Assembly (NCBI RefSeq): GCF_910592395.1
Contig: NC_088311.1
Location: 1,676,501 to 1,740,500, forward strand
Length of the DNA: 64,000 bases
Source of the DNA: Lineus longissimus
Taxonomy: Eukaryota; Nemertea; Pilidiophora; Heteronemertea; Lineidae
Reading direction: 5' to 3'
Shown here: piece by piece, positions 22,662 to 34,726 of the stretch
Position numbering within the stretch: the first letter of the stretch is position 1
How the letters are laid out: every line of letters starts with the position of its first letter
The notes under the pieces: model-generated
What the model saw: only the letters and a program-made list of their open reading frames with translations
Database searches by the model: none
Told to the model about the DNA's origin: nothing
Translations under genes and position numbers: made by a program

Positions 22662-24808
22662 ATGGAATGTCTTATTGGTATTACGGGAAAAGACTTTGTG
22701 TTAGTTGCGTCTGATACAGTATGTGCCCGAAGCATTGTTGCGATGAAACAAGGTATTATTTGAGTCTACCGTCAAAATCGTTCCAAACAATCACACACGG
22801 CGCCACATGCACGCAGCTCATGCACTGCATCCAGTAGTCACCTGCACGACACTGTGACTCGTGCAAATGTACTAAAGCATGGACTGGATTGCAGAAACCC
22901 TGACAAATGACAGATGACGGTGTTACGGTCAATACTCCAGTAGCCTCTACGGACGTACCTGTAGGCTTACACATCTATCTAGGCTAGGCCTACACTACAG
23001 TACTGCACACGACCAGCAGAGTATATCGAAAGTACAAAATGTGTGGTTGCGTCACACATTGGGGACAAACTTGACACGTTTCTTGTTGTAGTAGTTGACT
23101 GTTGAGTGTACTTTTTTCATTTCAGATCATGACAAAATGTTCAAACTGAGTGATAATTTACTCATGCTTGTCTCAGGAGAGTCTGGTGACACAGTTCAAT
23201 TTGCAGAGTACATCTCAAAAAACATCCAGTTATACAAAATGAGAAATGGTATGTACTTACTTGGACTTGACGTGGTTCGCAAAAAAAATATGATTTATAC
23301 TTGAGTTATGCCTGCCTCACAACGCCTGAAAGCTGTACTGCTGAGAGTGAGTTCTGTTGCAGTGGATTTAAAATCGACAAATGGGGCTGAGTCTTTCAGC
23401 TCAACAAAGGGGTCACAGTGGCCTATGGTATTGTGCAAAGTTTACTTAGGCCTTCTGACGTGTTCTGAGAGAGCGCATTGGTTTTATTTGGGCCCTGGTT
23501 CATCTTTGTCGAAAAGGTTAATATCTGAGAGTTCATCTTTCTAAATTATTTTGTCTTGTTTTTTTGTTAACTTGTGACCTTTTCTTCAGGCTATCAGTTG
23601 TCACCTACCGCTGCTGCTAATTTCACTAGGAAAAACCTGGCTGATTATCTCAGGAGTCAAGTAAGTAAGATAGGCTTTGGTGAGGCAATCAGCAAGCATG
23701 TCATCCGGCTTATCTCAAGATGCTAATGTTGAACATGTCTACTATAGTTACCAGACATAAATTAATGGTCAGTCATGATACCTAATATATATACCGGTGA
23801 GCATCTTCAGAAGTTTGACATTTGATTTACTCCTTATTGTAGACCTGCTCACTGGGCTTTTAATTGTATTCTGATATTCCCTTTCTATATTGTAGACTCC
23901 ATACCAAGTGAATCTTTTGATGGCAGGTCATGACGCTGATGATGGTCCACAGTTGTTCTTCATGGACTACCTCGGTTCTCTTGTGAAAGCACCATTTGCT
24001 CTCCATGGCTATGGATCTTTCTTCTCTCTCAGTATAATGGATCGATATTATAAAGAAGGTGGGTTGATTTGCTCATCCATTCATCAACATGTTCAAGGGA
24101 CGCCATGCGTCATCGATCACCAGATTTGGTGGAAGCTGCATCTTTGGCTTGGATGGGAACAGTATAACAGATCTGCCTTGATGGTTACAATGTTGTGTAT
24201 CCTAATGAAAGGGCCAGCCAACTTTTGGCTTATGAGATACTCTTTACTTCCAAACTCATATCTCTAATGCTAGGCGCCTGGCGAGAAGGCAGTTTTGTAC
24301 TGTATATTTAACAAGGCCATCGAGATAGCTGATAATTCTTGTATTTTACAGTTGTTCTGAATACATTCTCTTTCTTCCAGATTGTTCAAAAGAAGAAGCT
24401 GTGAAATTATTACAACAGTGTTTGAATGAGGTATGTTCATTCTACCTTCTTCATCTTCTCTGTTCGGAAATTTTGTTTCTACTTTCCCCAGTTAATTCGT
24501 CTTGAGATAGACCCTGATATTTCCCTATTTCATTAGTCTTTGATTGTCTGATTCACGACGGCAAACCAGAGTGGGACATAGGAGGACTCTGCCCCTAGAA
24601 TGAAAAGCGGCTCCAGCCCAATAATGCTGTCCTCCAACACTAGGAAGAAAGTCTCATCCACTGTCCTTATACCATGTTAAAGTTAGAACTCTATGTTTTA
24701 TTTTTTCAGATCCGCAAAAGGTTCATCATCAACCTTCCACGCTTTACAGTCAGAATCATTGACAAGGATGGTATACATGAATTAGATAGCATGAGTGCTA
24801 GTGACTAG
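22662..24808 (+). CDS. PSMB2: Proteasome subunit beta type-2 (20S core beta-4)
   Basis: Six exons: 22662-22752, 23126-23248, 23590-23660, 23896-24058, 24381-24430 and 24710-24808, all GT-AG and in phase, giving 198 residues (human 201). It is one of the non-catalytic beta subunits of the 20S core. It begins [18 protein letters not shown] with no propeptide and no N-terminal threonine nucleophile, as expected for beta-4. Family landmarks include [53 protein letters not shown] and [20 protein letters not shown]. The start codon sits in a strong context (ACAATGG). The gene is divergent from FKBP. A polyadenylation signal AATAAA occurs at 25355-25360, suggesting a 3' UTR of about 550 bases. Confidence 0.97.
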
Positions 24809-25354
24809 GAGGTGTTCATATATTTCACATCATACAGAACTTTTGACAATGTTATCTAGTGGCTATCCAGCACTGCTGGTATTCCCAAAAGAAGATTGTT
24901 TGAGAGCCATTCATTTAGAGCATCAGTGCCTTTGCAGCGATTGGCTTTTGGCCCTCAAGTGATATATGATACATGTGACATTCTCAGCAGTGACGGGCAA
25001 AAGTAAAGGAAGAATTCAAATACATGTATGTGCTATTGCTTGCTGCGTTGGAACCTTGATATTTTCTGTGTGGAATATTTCCTTCAGTAAAGAGGCAGGA
25101 CTCCCTGGAGTTGTCCACCTAAGATGTGTTGGTGTCTATTTGATAGTGGGAGAACACTATAAAATGGCAGATTACATGTGCTGTGATCGAGTGTTTTAGA
25201 ACACGACTAGTAAACAGAATGTTAAAAAAAGCATTTTTCAATTCCACAGAAGGAGAACTTCTGATATCCTGGTTTTGACCTTTCTTGCATATGGGGATTA
25301 TTTGGCGGAGTTGAATGGGGATCAATGTTCATGATTCAAATTGGCTGATCTTGT

Positions 25355-25360
25355 AATAAA
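25355..25360 (+). terminator. Candidate PSMB2 polyadenylation signal
   Basis: AATAAA 547 bases after the PSMB2 stop, followed by a T/G-rich stretch (tgtccctttg, then tgatgtgttctttgcttttt), as expected downstream of a cleavage site. Confidence 0.55.
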
Positions 25361-25713
25361 GTGTCCCTTTGTAAAAATGATGTGTTCTTTGCTTTTTCAC
25401 ATGTCCATAAAAATACCTTTAACCCATTGGTGCCAGTAGTACAGTGTTGTTTGTGACAACATTGTCTTGTGATGATATTGGTGGCTGCTGCCATTCTGAA
25501 TCTGATTGTGCTTACCTGTGGACAGGATGATGTGGCTTTGGATTGTTCTGATCTTGATGTTGTTCATGCTCCATGACTGTCTCCTCCAGATGGTGACAGA
25601 TTTTTATGTGAATCATTCATTTGTGATACTGGTTACGAATTTGATGCCTCCCAGTTAGTCTGTTGGATGGTGTGGCCGGTTGGTTGGTTGGTTGTTGCGG
25701 GAAAATCCTTTGA

Positions 25714-26009
25714 CAACTTACACCAGCAACATTTTGTTTTCTCGGGCCTAAAAGGGAACAGCAACGTCTCCTGAAAAAGGCACCTCGCTGGTGTTGTGAA
25801 AAAGGGCACACACTTCAAATGGTAGTTCATAAATAGTTACCATTCGGAAGCATCAGTACAGCAACTTACACCAGCAACATTTTGTTTTCTCGGGCCTAAA
25901 AGGGAACAGCAACGTCTCCTGAAAAAGGCACCTCGCTGGTGTTGTGAAAAAGGGCACACACTTCAAATGGTAGTTCATAAATAGTTACCATTCGGAAGCA
26001 TCAGTACAG
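25714..26009. repeat. Perfect tandem duplication, 148-bp unit, two copies
   Basis: Bases 25714-25861 and 25862-26009 appear identical by eye over the full 148 bp. Each unit contains a short inverted pair, acaccagc and gctggtgt, about 60 bp apart. Absence of any mismatch points to a very recent duplication or an assembly artefact. Confidence 0.9.
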
Positions 26010-26765
26010 CATCAGATTTTCCATTTGCCTTGAATCGAGACTGAATGACCTTCAGTGTCATGGATAAGACAAAGTTTATGACCTTGTTCTGGTTAGCTAG
26101 ATATGTTCGAAAGAGACAAATATTTAATCATCTAATATTGCGTATTTGCTGGATGGTTTGCATTAGCTGGGCTCTTGATAAAGTGAATTGAACATTCCAG
26201 TGAGATAAATTAATTGAACATTCCAATTCTACTCGTTTTTTTTATTCTAAAATGTGCCTTCTGGGGGCCAAAGGTGATAAATTATTATGAAATTCTGGTG
26301 CAAATAATGGATGATGAATCCACCTTGCGCATAACTCATTCTATCCATGTTGTTGTAATAGACAGGCCCAAACATTGCCAAATTGCAACAGTGGTCCCAG
26401 AGAAACCACTGGAACATTAACCCATATATTGTTGTAAACATTGCCACGTGTTCTTCTCCCGGAATAAATAGCTTCCTTAGCAACACCACATCGCCAGTTG
26501 TATTCATGCACTGCATTTTACAAGTAGTTCTCTGTTCCAATAATGTGCAAACAGTTGTCATTTATTATAACGAGCAACTCTGTGCACTTGAAATATTGGA
26601 GAAAAGATAAATATTTTGCGCCAAAATTAGAACAGTCTTTATAAAACAACATCGTTTTTGTAGAACTATTTTGTTCGTAGCTTTTTCCGCCGTGTCAACC
26701 AGCTGTGAATAGGTCATCACAAAATACACAGAAAGTTCATACTTTTCTGCTAAATTTATAAAAAA

Positions 26766-29370
26766 ATGACGTCTTTCGCAACAAATCCCGATTTTGTGGA
26801 GAGGAAAGGTTCACTCTTCCTCCGATCAGATCATATGAACTACAGTAGAGCCACACTGAATTCGAATTGGTGGGTGTAGCCTATTAGAAGTAGAATTTTC
26901 TTTACAAGTTGACTTTTCCACAAAATCAGAAAAAAATTTATGATGATCATGATGGCTGATGCTTCACGGAGTCATACTCAGTTCTCTTTTCTTTAACCCC
27001 GTTGATCATTGTTGATACTGCACGGTGTGGTCTATGGAATGCTTGCAACTAAGATTAGGCCAAGCCAGTTGGTCAGTATCCTTGGGAAGTTAGCCACAAA
27101 TCCAGTTGTTGGTCTGTGATGAATTCTTCTCTCATCGATCTTCAGGCACCAAGCTCGTGAATCAGAACCAAAGGACTACAACATCAGTACAGCTCCAGTT
27201 AGAGATCTTTGCAAGGCAACATATGAGAGGATTGGAGATGTGACAGATGGGGTCAGTACAGAAGACACTGATAAAACAGGAACTTCATTGGTTTTTCAAT
27301 TTCAGAGTACTATTGGTGCTCTTAGAAAAGTAGACCTAAGCTTTCATGAATATAACATTGATTGAAATTGGTCTCAGTGGTACAATAATGGAATTTCAGG
27401 AGCCTGCTCCTAATTTGGTGGAGACTAATTGATCTTTTGAATAGTCTTTTCTGTTCTTATTCCAGTCATTGCCCGAGACCACATATCAAGAACACAGCAA
27501 TGAAGTTTTTCTAAAGAAAGATTTCGAAGAGCAGGAGACAAGGAAGCAAATGATAAATGAAGACACCCTTGCTCATGCTGATATAGACAGGTTAGTCATA
27601 CTATTAAAGGCAAGCGTTTCGAGAGTTATCTATCACTGCATACAATACCAGTACAGAAATCTCATGTGCCTTCCACCTGGTGTTTAGTCTCTGGAAAAGG
27701 TCAGTCTTTAAATAGATATTAAAGGAGCCATAATGTCAAAGCAGTTTAGCTGATGTAAAGGTTTGCCCAACCATTCAAAGAGAATGATGAGCAAGTAACT
27801 TTGCATGACAAGAATTTTGCTTATTCAGTACAAAAACACACAATGTACCTTATATTGGTACATGGTACCCCTCTCGCGTCTAGCAGTAAGGTGAAGATGG
27901 AAAGGACTGTTGACCAATACAGTCTTGTCAGTTGAAGAATGTTTTTTTTGTCTTGCAGAGAAGACGGTGAACGAAAGAGAGGACATTCCCCAATCCTTCC
28001 TGGTCATCACCCTGGGTATGACACACAGCATTTGGAAACAACACATTTAGCAGATTATAAACCACCATATCCATACACTCCAATTGATGAGGTAAGACTT
28101 TGGTGGTTTCATAGTCTTGAATTCTATCAAGAATGGAAGTTGTGATGAAAAGATTATCTTTTTGTTCCCGGAGACTGAGTGAGCAAATTATCGCTTGTTG
28201 AAGCATTTTTTGATACTTTGGCTTTAAAATATTGAACTTGTTTCAGAAAATGGCCAAATTGGCTGCAGAAGGTGGAGAAGGATATGTAAGTGACATTTCC
28301 TGCCATCAGCTTTTAATCAACTGCTTTCTGTTTAGACTAGAGGGCACTTCTCTGAAATGTAGCAGCTTGTAGAGTGGGTTTATTTTGTAGGTTTCATTGT
28401 CTTTCATAACGGGGTTCTTCAAAATAAATGCAAGAAGGAGGACTAATATTTTTTCCTCAAAATTGCAGGGTGCATTTTTAAGCCTTGCAGAAAAGTGATT
28501 AGTGTTGAGACAAATCGTAAAACGCTAAGTCTGCAGAAAGTTAGAATTCAGTGTTTGTTGGCCTAAAATTAACTCTTTCCCTGGTTGCTGAGCAGACGAT
28601 AATTATTATACATCCAGGGTGCCTGTCTGTCTGAGGAGGAAAACAATGCGCTTATCCAGAATTAACACCTTCGGCGCCGAACCACATAGATCTTCGTGGC
28701 CCAAATCCCCCTCCCCTTTGAGCTGGTTTAGATATGAGTCTCATGGACTTCATGAAAGGACTACGCCATCGCCATCTTCAGGGCAAGACAGGAACTGAAA
28801 AGACAAGAAAAGGTCTTTTCAGTTCCTCCCTTGCCCTGAAGATGGCGATGGCGTGGTTCTTTCATGAGATTTAAAGTTCTGAACTACGCCATCGCCAACT
28901 TCAGGGCACAAAAGGAACTGAAAGGACCGTTTGGTCTTTTCAGTTCCTATTGTGCCCTGAAGATGGCGAACGGTCCTTTTAGTTCCTTTTGTGCCCTGAA
29001 GATGGCGATGGCGTAGTTCTTCAATGAAGTCCATGAGACTCCGATAACCAACTCGAAGAGGTGGGTTTGGGCCGCGTAGATCTACGTGGTTCGGCGCTGA
29101 AGGTGTTAACAGTTTTAACGCCATGCATTGAATTGCATTTTCACTAAGTTGACTTGATATGTTTTTGTTTTCCAGGCAGCATTACAGGGTGAAGATAATC
29201 CAGACAATACAAACGCCTACAAAAGGTGTCACTCTCAGTTCACGGACACAATGGGTCATCGTCGACCAGGCTGGAACACATGGCAGGATGAGAGTGGCAT
29301 ATATGGCAACACTCATTACAAGAGGCAGGTCTTCCAACCAACAAAAACTATCCCAGAGCGATTAGAGTAG
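26766..29370 (+). CDS. CFAP95: Cilia- and flagella-associated protein 95 (C9orf135-like)
   Basis: Six exons: 26766-26869, 27146-27251, 27466-27590, 27959-28091, 28247-28285 and 29176-29370, all in phase, giving 233 residues (the human C9orf135 product has about 229). Recognition rests on three conserved blocks. Near the N terminus FVERKGSLFLRSDHMNYSRA parallels the human VERKGSLTLRSHHKKYSK. In the middle, DLCKATYERIGD matches human LCNSTYRRLGT. Near the C terminus, CHSQFTDTMGHRRPGWNTWQ followed by DESGIYGN matches human [20 protein letters not shown] and DESGIYAN. The family is associated with motile cilia and axonemal doublet microtubules; the precise role is less certain. No signal peptide or membrane segment is visible. 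The middle (exons 3-5) is the least conserved part. Intron 5 carries a complete TTAA-bounded palindromic element. Exon 5 is only 39 bp. Confidence 0.9.
28662..29109. mobile_element. TTAA-bounded non-autonomous palindromic element (piggyBac-like MITE)
   Basis: The element runs from TTAACACCTTCGGCGCCGAA at the left to the reverse complement TTCGGCGCTGAAGGTGTTAA at the right. The terminal repeats extend over about 120 bp with scattered mismatches. Inside are nested hairpins: cgccatcttcagggcaag pairs with cttgccctgaagatggcg, and a second and third module pair similarly across ggaactgaaaggacc/ggtccttttagttcc spacers. There is no coding sequence: the open frame at 28819-29124 on the minus strand is repeat. 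TTAA at both ends is the target duplication of piggyBac-family transposons, so a non-autonomous derivative is the best guess. It sits in CFAP95 intron 5. Confidence 0.8.
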
Positions 29371-29413
29371 AGAAGACACGAGGAAAGACATGTCAGATAG
29401 TTCAGATAGATTC

Positions 29414-29419
29414 AATAAA
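29414..29419 (+). terminator. Candidate CFAP95 polyadenylation signal
   Basis: AATAAA 44 bases after the CFAP95 stop codon, followed within 30 bases by a T/G-rich stretch. This would give a very short 3' UTR. Confidence 0.5.
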
Positions 29420-29684
29420 AATTGCACCACTGTGATATTCTGTTCCTGATGATTATTTTTCAAACCCGTCCGAAATTTGTCAGTGGAGAATTCTTGGATA
29501 AAACATAGAGGGACTGGGTATGTGATGTTATGACTCGTGTTTATATCTTGCCCAATTCACTGGTAAAAGGCTACTGAGGATTCTTTCTTGTGTATACCCT
29601 GTATATCGTCTTTTGTATATTTTGTGTAAACATTGTGTAATTAAACGTTGTAATTAAACATGGGTTGTCTTCATCAGTCATTGA

Positions 29685-30063
29685 TCCAAAGATTGTTGCA
29701 TATATGGTACCTCAGAGTACACCAGCAACTAGGCTACTTGAGGTGCCAAGTTGGGTGCTCTTCAAGAGCACAGGGAGAGAGAATCTCTACCAAAAGCAGA
29801 CTGGTCCAAAGATTGTCGCATGTAAGGTACTTCAGAGTACACCAGTAAGAAGGTTCCTTGAGGTGCGAAGTTGGGTGCTTGGGCCTGTCTTCAAGAGCAC
29901 AGGGAGAGAGAATCCCAACCAAAGGCAGAATGGTCCGAAGATTGTCACATGTAAGGTACCTCGGAGTTGACCTACACCAGCAAGAAGGCTACTTGAGGTG
30001 CCAAGTTGGGTGCTTGGACCTGTCTTGGAGCACAGGGAGAGACTTCTCTACCAGTGGTAGAAG
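29685..30063. repeat. Tandem array, about 119-131-bp unit, three copies
   Basis: Units begin at 29685, 29804 and 29932. Each contains tccaaagattgt (or a variant), then an accagcaa-type core, then cttgaggtgccaagttgggtgc and caagagcacagggagagaga (third copy partly diverged). Spacing varies because of small insertions such as ttgggcctgt. It begins about 310 bp after the CFAP95 stop codon. Confidence 0.85.
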
Positions 30064-32180
30064 GATCGTGATACTGTTCCAGGTTTATCCTGGGGGCGAA
30101 CATGACCTACTCGAGGCACATGAGGGGTCTCAGTGGTCATGCCTCTCTGCAGTGAGATCACAGCCTCCAAAGGTAGTTCAATTTTGACCAAGGCTGTGAT
30201 AGGCATAGGCTTAGGTATTACAAGATATGCTATTGCATCATAGTAAACAAGGGGTCCAATGGCAGAGGGAACACTTGAGAGCGAACTCTGTGATGGAGGT
30301 CCCACTGTATCAAGCATTTCTACCATCGGGAGACACGTCATTAATGAGTCGCATCAAGTCCAAAAAACAATGAAAAGAAATTTCTATTGCCTGTATTTTA
30401 TTGTATGATTCTGACCACGATGCATAACTGAAATGAGTACAGTTCAATGTTTTAAAATCTGTCTTATGAATGAATCGTATGATGTGGAGAAATATTTTCA
30501 AAATACTCTGCTTGAGATGGCAAGAGTTTCAAGATTGATAATGTTATTACATACCTGATTGAAAGTTAGTCCGATGCTTGGACATAATGCTTCAATCTCT
30601 CATCTTAAACATGTTCGTATAAACTTCAATGTCGTACAAGAATGTTAACATTGGCCAAAAGTAAATTCATAGTCAGAAATACAAGCAGTCTATTTTAAAT
30701 GGTTTCTTGATCTTCCTAATTTTCAAAACAATTCCGAAAAATGATTCCCAATGTGAATGGATAGAGTAGTTTCAACCAATGACATCTTTTAATTTCGGCA
30801 CATTTCAATGATGTTAATTCGTAACTACTTTAGAAACGGCACTGGGGTTTTCATACCGAAGTTTTGGTGGTAAAACTTAACAGAGGATGAACCAGTATGA
30901 ATTATGATCTTTTCAGTGTTATTACAATGGTTTAATAATCATCAATGTAAATAATCAAGCACAAATCGACATTACCTGGTGGTAGAAAATACTTGAGAAG
31001 GAAGACCAAGGAACTCATAGTGCAACAAGAATTATCCATGAAGTTTAACTGCCTGAACATTTTTCAGATAACTGGGAACTGTGTAGGGATAGGTATTACT
31101 TGAGACTAAAGATTACCCCTCAGGAATCTCATAATGATGCACCACTGGCAGTGATAATGCAGATTTCATCATCCAAACATCTTCATAAAGTATGCAATAA
31201 AAAGAAGAAGCGAAGAACCTCTTCTCTCTTTAACAATATTACCGGTAACTCAATTTTTGTTGTTGCAATTGTTGATGTATGATAAAACTGGAATTTCATT
31301 TGGAAATAATACTTCTACATGGATATGGGATAATTCCTGTTGCAACATCTAATACACTACTAAAACTAAAAAGACTCCCGAGACATTTGCGCTCTCATTT
31401 ACTCAAATTCTACATCAACCTCAATATACCAACACTCATACTCAGAAAGGTTGTTGATTGAGATTCTTCCGATATTTTTGAAGTTCACTTATCACCTGTT
31501 TGTGTGACCATTATTTCAAGTGTGCGAGATATTTCTGATGGTTTTGTCATGTGCACAAAGCACAACAAGAAATGAGTATAATGAGGGCTAAATGTGACTG
31601 AGTCTACGAAACATCCCCATGAAGCATGAAACATCCTTTCTCCATAAAATTGAATCTTTGGGTACAAAAAGCAGTTAAAAAATAGTTAAAAAGTTACGGC
31701 TTTAGACTAGTTTTGCCCTGTCAGTGATCATAAATAGATTGTTCTAAATAATTTTATTCGTCATGGTTTTCACAAATGATCTTATTCAGCGCAGAGCGTT
31801 CTGTACAAACTAAAGCACCATAACAGCTGCATAAAAAGACTTTTAATACCTTTCAATAAAAGTTTGTAAAATTTGTTCAAATTTCAGCAAATTTACCACA
31901 TTATTAATTGTTCGAAACGATGTCAGTTTTCAGAGTCCGGAGGGGAAAAATAACTGTGAACTTCAAATTCACAGAACAAATCTTTGCAGAATGGGAATAA
32001 CATCGAGCATCAGTTCATTTTGAAAGTATATGCAGCATTCGATCTCTTCAGAAAGCAATAAAACTTAAAGAACTTGCAACTTGTTGGCTTAGTTGGAGGT
32101 GATAGTCTATAATTTGCAACTCTAAAGCTCTAATGCAATCCATAGGATATCTTTGAGAATTGTATATCCTAATTCCCCAG

Positions 32181-32191
32181 TTTATTTTATT
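32181..32191 (-). terminator. Candidate laminin polyadenylation signal
   Basis: Read on the minus strand, this contains AATAAAATAAA about 410 bases after the laminin stop. Other tttatt words nearby (for example near 31755) are alternatives. Confidence 0.35.
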
Positions 32192-32598
32192 CACTTACAT
32201 TAACTCCTGGAGAGGTTCAGGTCAATAAATCATGAGAATATGAAGACTGAAATGGCATGATATTTGTTCACCCTTTGCAAAGTTATTAGTAAATTTGATG
32301 AGAGATTGTAGAAAGAATTGAAGATTGAAGTTCACAGAGGTTTCTCCTGGTTTCAAGGCTTTCGAGTCCATGTACAGTCTGACAAAGAAGGCAAGTCATT
32401 CTCTTGATAAAGCTATTGAGTATCGAAAAAATAGTTTCTTAAACGTCAAAAGTGATCTCAAATTCTTACTCAGAGAAGTGAAATCTGAATCATTTGTTCT
32501 GCAGAGTGACAATTGTATATTGAATTTCACACTGAAAAATTTAACTGGATGATCGACAAATTGAAATGCCTTCTCCGTTGACTGTATTCCTTAATCCT

Positions 32599-34726
32599 TT
32601 AGGCGATGGGGCAGTGGTCGATATTGACGTCACCAATCTTGTCACCAGCAGCCATGTTCTGGCGTACCAGGTCAAACTGAAGGTTTCGAATACAGCCAAC
32701 ATAACTTTTAGCGGTACTGACGCCCTTGGCAGTGACTGGGTCTGAAACAAGTGACACAAAAGTTAAGTACTGTATCATTAAATTACACATTGGCAACTTT
32801 CAAATTATAAGATTAATAATCAATAACTTTCAACCCCTGAGGGAGAACTCGAATACAAAATGTCTCCGAATTCATTTGTGGTCCCAAGATGAAGCGATGT
32901 CACTATGCCACGAGGAACAGAACTCCACACTCGAGAATAGCATCTTATTACTTACCTGGCACACCACCAATGTAGAGTGGATCGTTAGTGTCAGTTGCTG
33001 ATACACCGGCCGCACCAATTCCTGGTGTCATGTAGACACCATCAACGTTCAAAGTCACAACATTCTTGGCTTTCACAGCTGAAGTTTCAAGAAAAGTGAA
33101 TGAAAATGCGAGCAAATATAGCGAGTCTGATATTCTCTAGCGCAGTCCAATTCAAGCTACCGGTATGTTACAAGATAACACTAATACTGAGGCATTCTAA
33201 ATCCTACAGAATACCAGGCTCTCTCTCTCACATAGTGTTTTGATGCCTCGCAAAGTGACTTATAACATGCATGTCACCAAATGTAACAAGTAGTCAGTAG
33301 GCTAGTCATCCTGCATATCAAATTGGCAAAATGGGATCAACCAATGCCACACTTCAAATTCTTACACAGACCACCTGTCTTACCTTGAATCTTGTGCCAG
33401 TTCCCATCACACAAACCAGGCTTGACAAGCGCTTTGTATTTGGCCGAGATCTTACCCGCACCATTGTCAACACTAAACAGAAGCTGGAGGAAAGAGAAGA
33501 CAAGATTACCGTATTGCAAGACACCACAAAATGTAAGTTTCAAAATCACAAACCTGCTACCAACATGTTCAGCACACCAAGGACACTTGGGTTTAGTGGT
33601 TTGAGACTCGACAGCCAGTTAGCATGATTGTGGTCACGGACTAGTTTCAATGAGACACTCTGGTCAAAGTTTCCCCAAATATCCTCATACCGGTAATATC
33701 CCGACAGAAGTCTGAAATGAAGGGTACACAAGAAGAAGTACTGTCTCAAATTCTCTCTTAAATTGATCCAAACCAATGCTCATAATTCTTACCTCCCCTT
33801 CAACCAACTGCAGTACTAGGTAATCCCCACGTGGTGAGGACACACTTAGGATGACACCGTTCTGGCTCCTCGGACGGATCTCAATCAGGATGTCTAAATC
33901 AAGGCCTACTTTGAACGTATCCCCTGGAAACAAAGTTGTTTGTATCAGATAATGCCAGTATTTATAGGCGCGGAAATCAGAAGAGGGAAAAACAAAAATT
34001 GAGCAAATTACTGAACATCAAATCAAACATCAAATAAGAGCAAATCACAAGAACATGTAAGAGACTGGCTTCCGTGGTTCTGATGTAATCAAAGGTTTGA
34101 CCTTGGAAATTGCTTTATTTTGATCCCCACTTTCAAGAAAGTGTAACACAAAAACACACAAAAGATCAACAAGCAGTGTAAACAGTTAGTACAGTTATAC
34201 TTACGGAGATTGAGGTATCCACCAGCAGCTCCAAAGAATGCACCAATTTCAACATTAGGATAACATGGCTGTGTGCTGAATGTTCGTGTTGGCGGTCCAA
34301 AAAGGTTTCCATTGATTTTGAAGTTTCTGATGCATCCAACGAAGCCCATCCTTGCGATCTCCTAGAAAAAGGAAAGGAGGTGAAAAGTATATAACATGGC
34401 AAATGCTTCCGAGACAGTACCCTTGACTTATTCTCACCTGGTACTGAGCATTGGACAGATGGCGGCAAGTTACTGAGCAATCGGAGAACATTTCATGCAC
34501 AGAATACTATGCTGTACATTAATTGAACACCTGGTACAAAAAAGTACTTTCTGAGACTTACCGCTAAGTTCCCGGTGGCTGCCTTAGCAGTATCGTCAGG
34601 CATACCACCGATATAGAAGGGCACAGCAATATTAATGGACCTTGTGTTACCAATAGATACACCATTATACACAGCTTGATCATCAACGGTCAGGCGCCCA
34701 TTCTTCTGTTCGCGCCAGAACACAGC
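32599..34726 (-). CDS. Laminin alpha block 7: rest of LG4 and LG5 (exons 59-64)
   Basis: Exons 34562-34726, 34205-34361, 33793-33923, 33384-33483, 32956-33078 and 32599-32741 complete LG4 and code LG5 to residue 3631. Markers are [80 protein letters not shown] and [14 protein letters not shown]; the protein ends DHCPIA and a TAA. LG4-5 bind dystroglycan and sulphated glycans in other laminins. LG5 carries an RGD at residues 3498-3500. Confidence 0.94.

Larger units (their letters stand above)
24809..26765. other. Intergenic region between PSMB2 and CFAP95
   Basis: It holds the PSMB2 3' UTR (to about 25380), a perfect 148-bp tandem duplication at 25714-26009, and the CFAP95 upstream region. 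The short open frames here have no family features. Nothing else is recognisable. Confidence 0.6.
29371..32598. other. Convergent intergenic region between CFAP95 and the laminin gene
   Basis: It contains the CFAP95 3' UTR, a three-copy tandem array at 29685-30063 and the laminin 3' UTR. On the minus strand, overlapping AATAAA signals (tttattttatt at 32181-32191) lie about 410 bases beyond the laminin stop codon. From 30400 to 32500 the sequence is AT-rich, without coding features. Confidence 0.6.

Noticed and set aside
22421-22714. 97-codon open frame on the plus strand with a hydrophobic stretch, overlapping the PSMB2 start
   Set aside because: It is in the short promoter/5' UTR region, has no family features, and runs out in another frame inside PSMB2 exon 1.
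28819-29124. 101-codon open frame on the minus strand rich in repeated HLQGT words
   Set aside because: It lies almost entirely inside the palindromic TTAA element and mirrors its hairpin modules, so it is not a gene.
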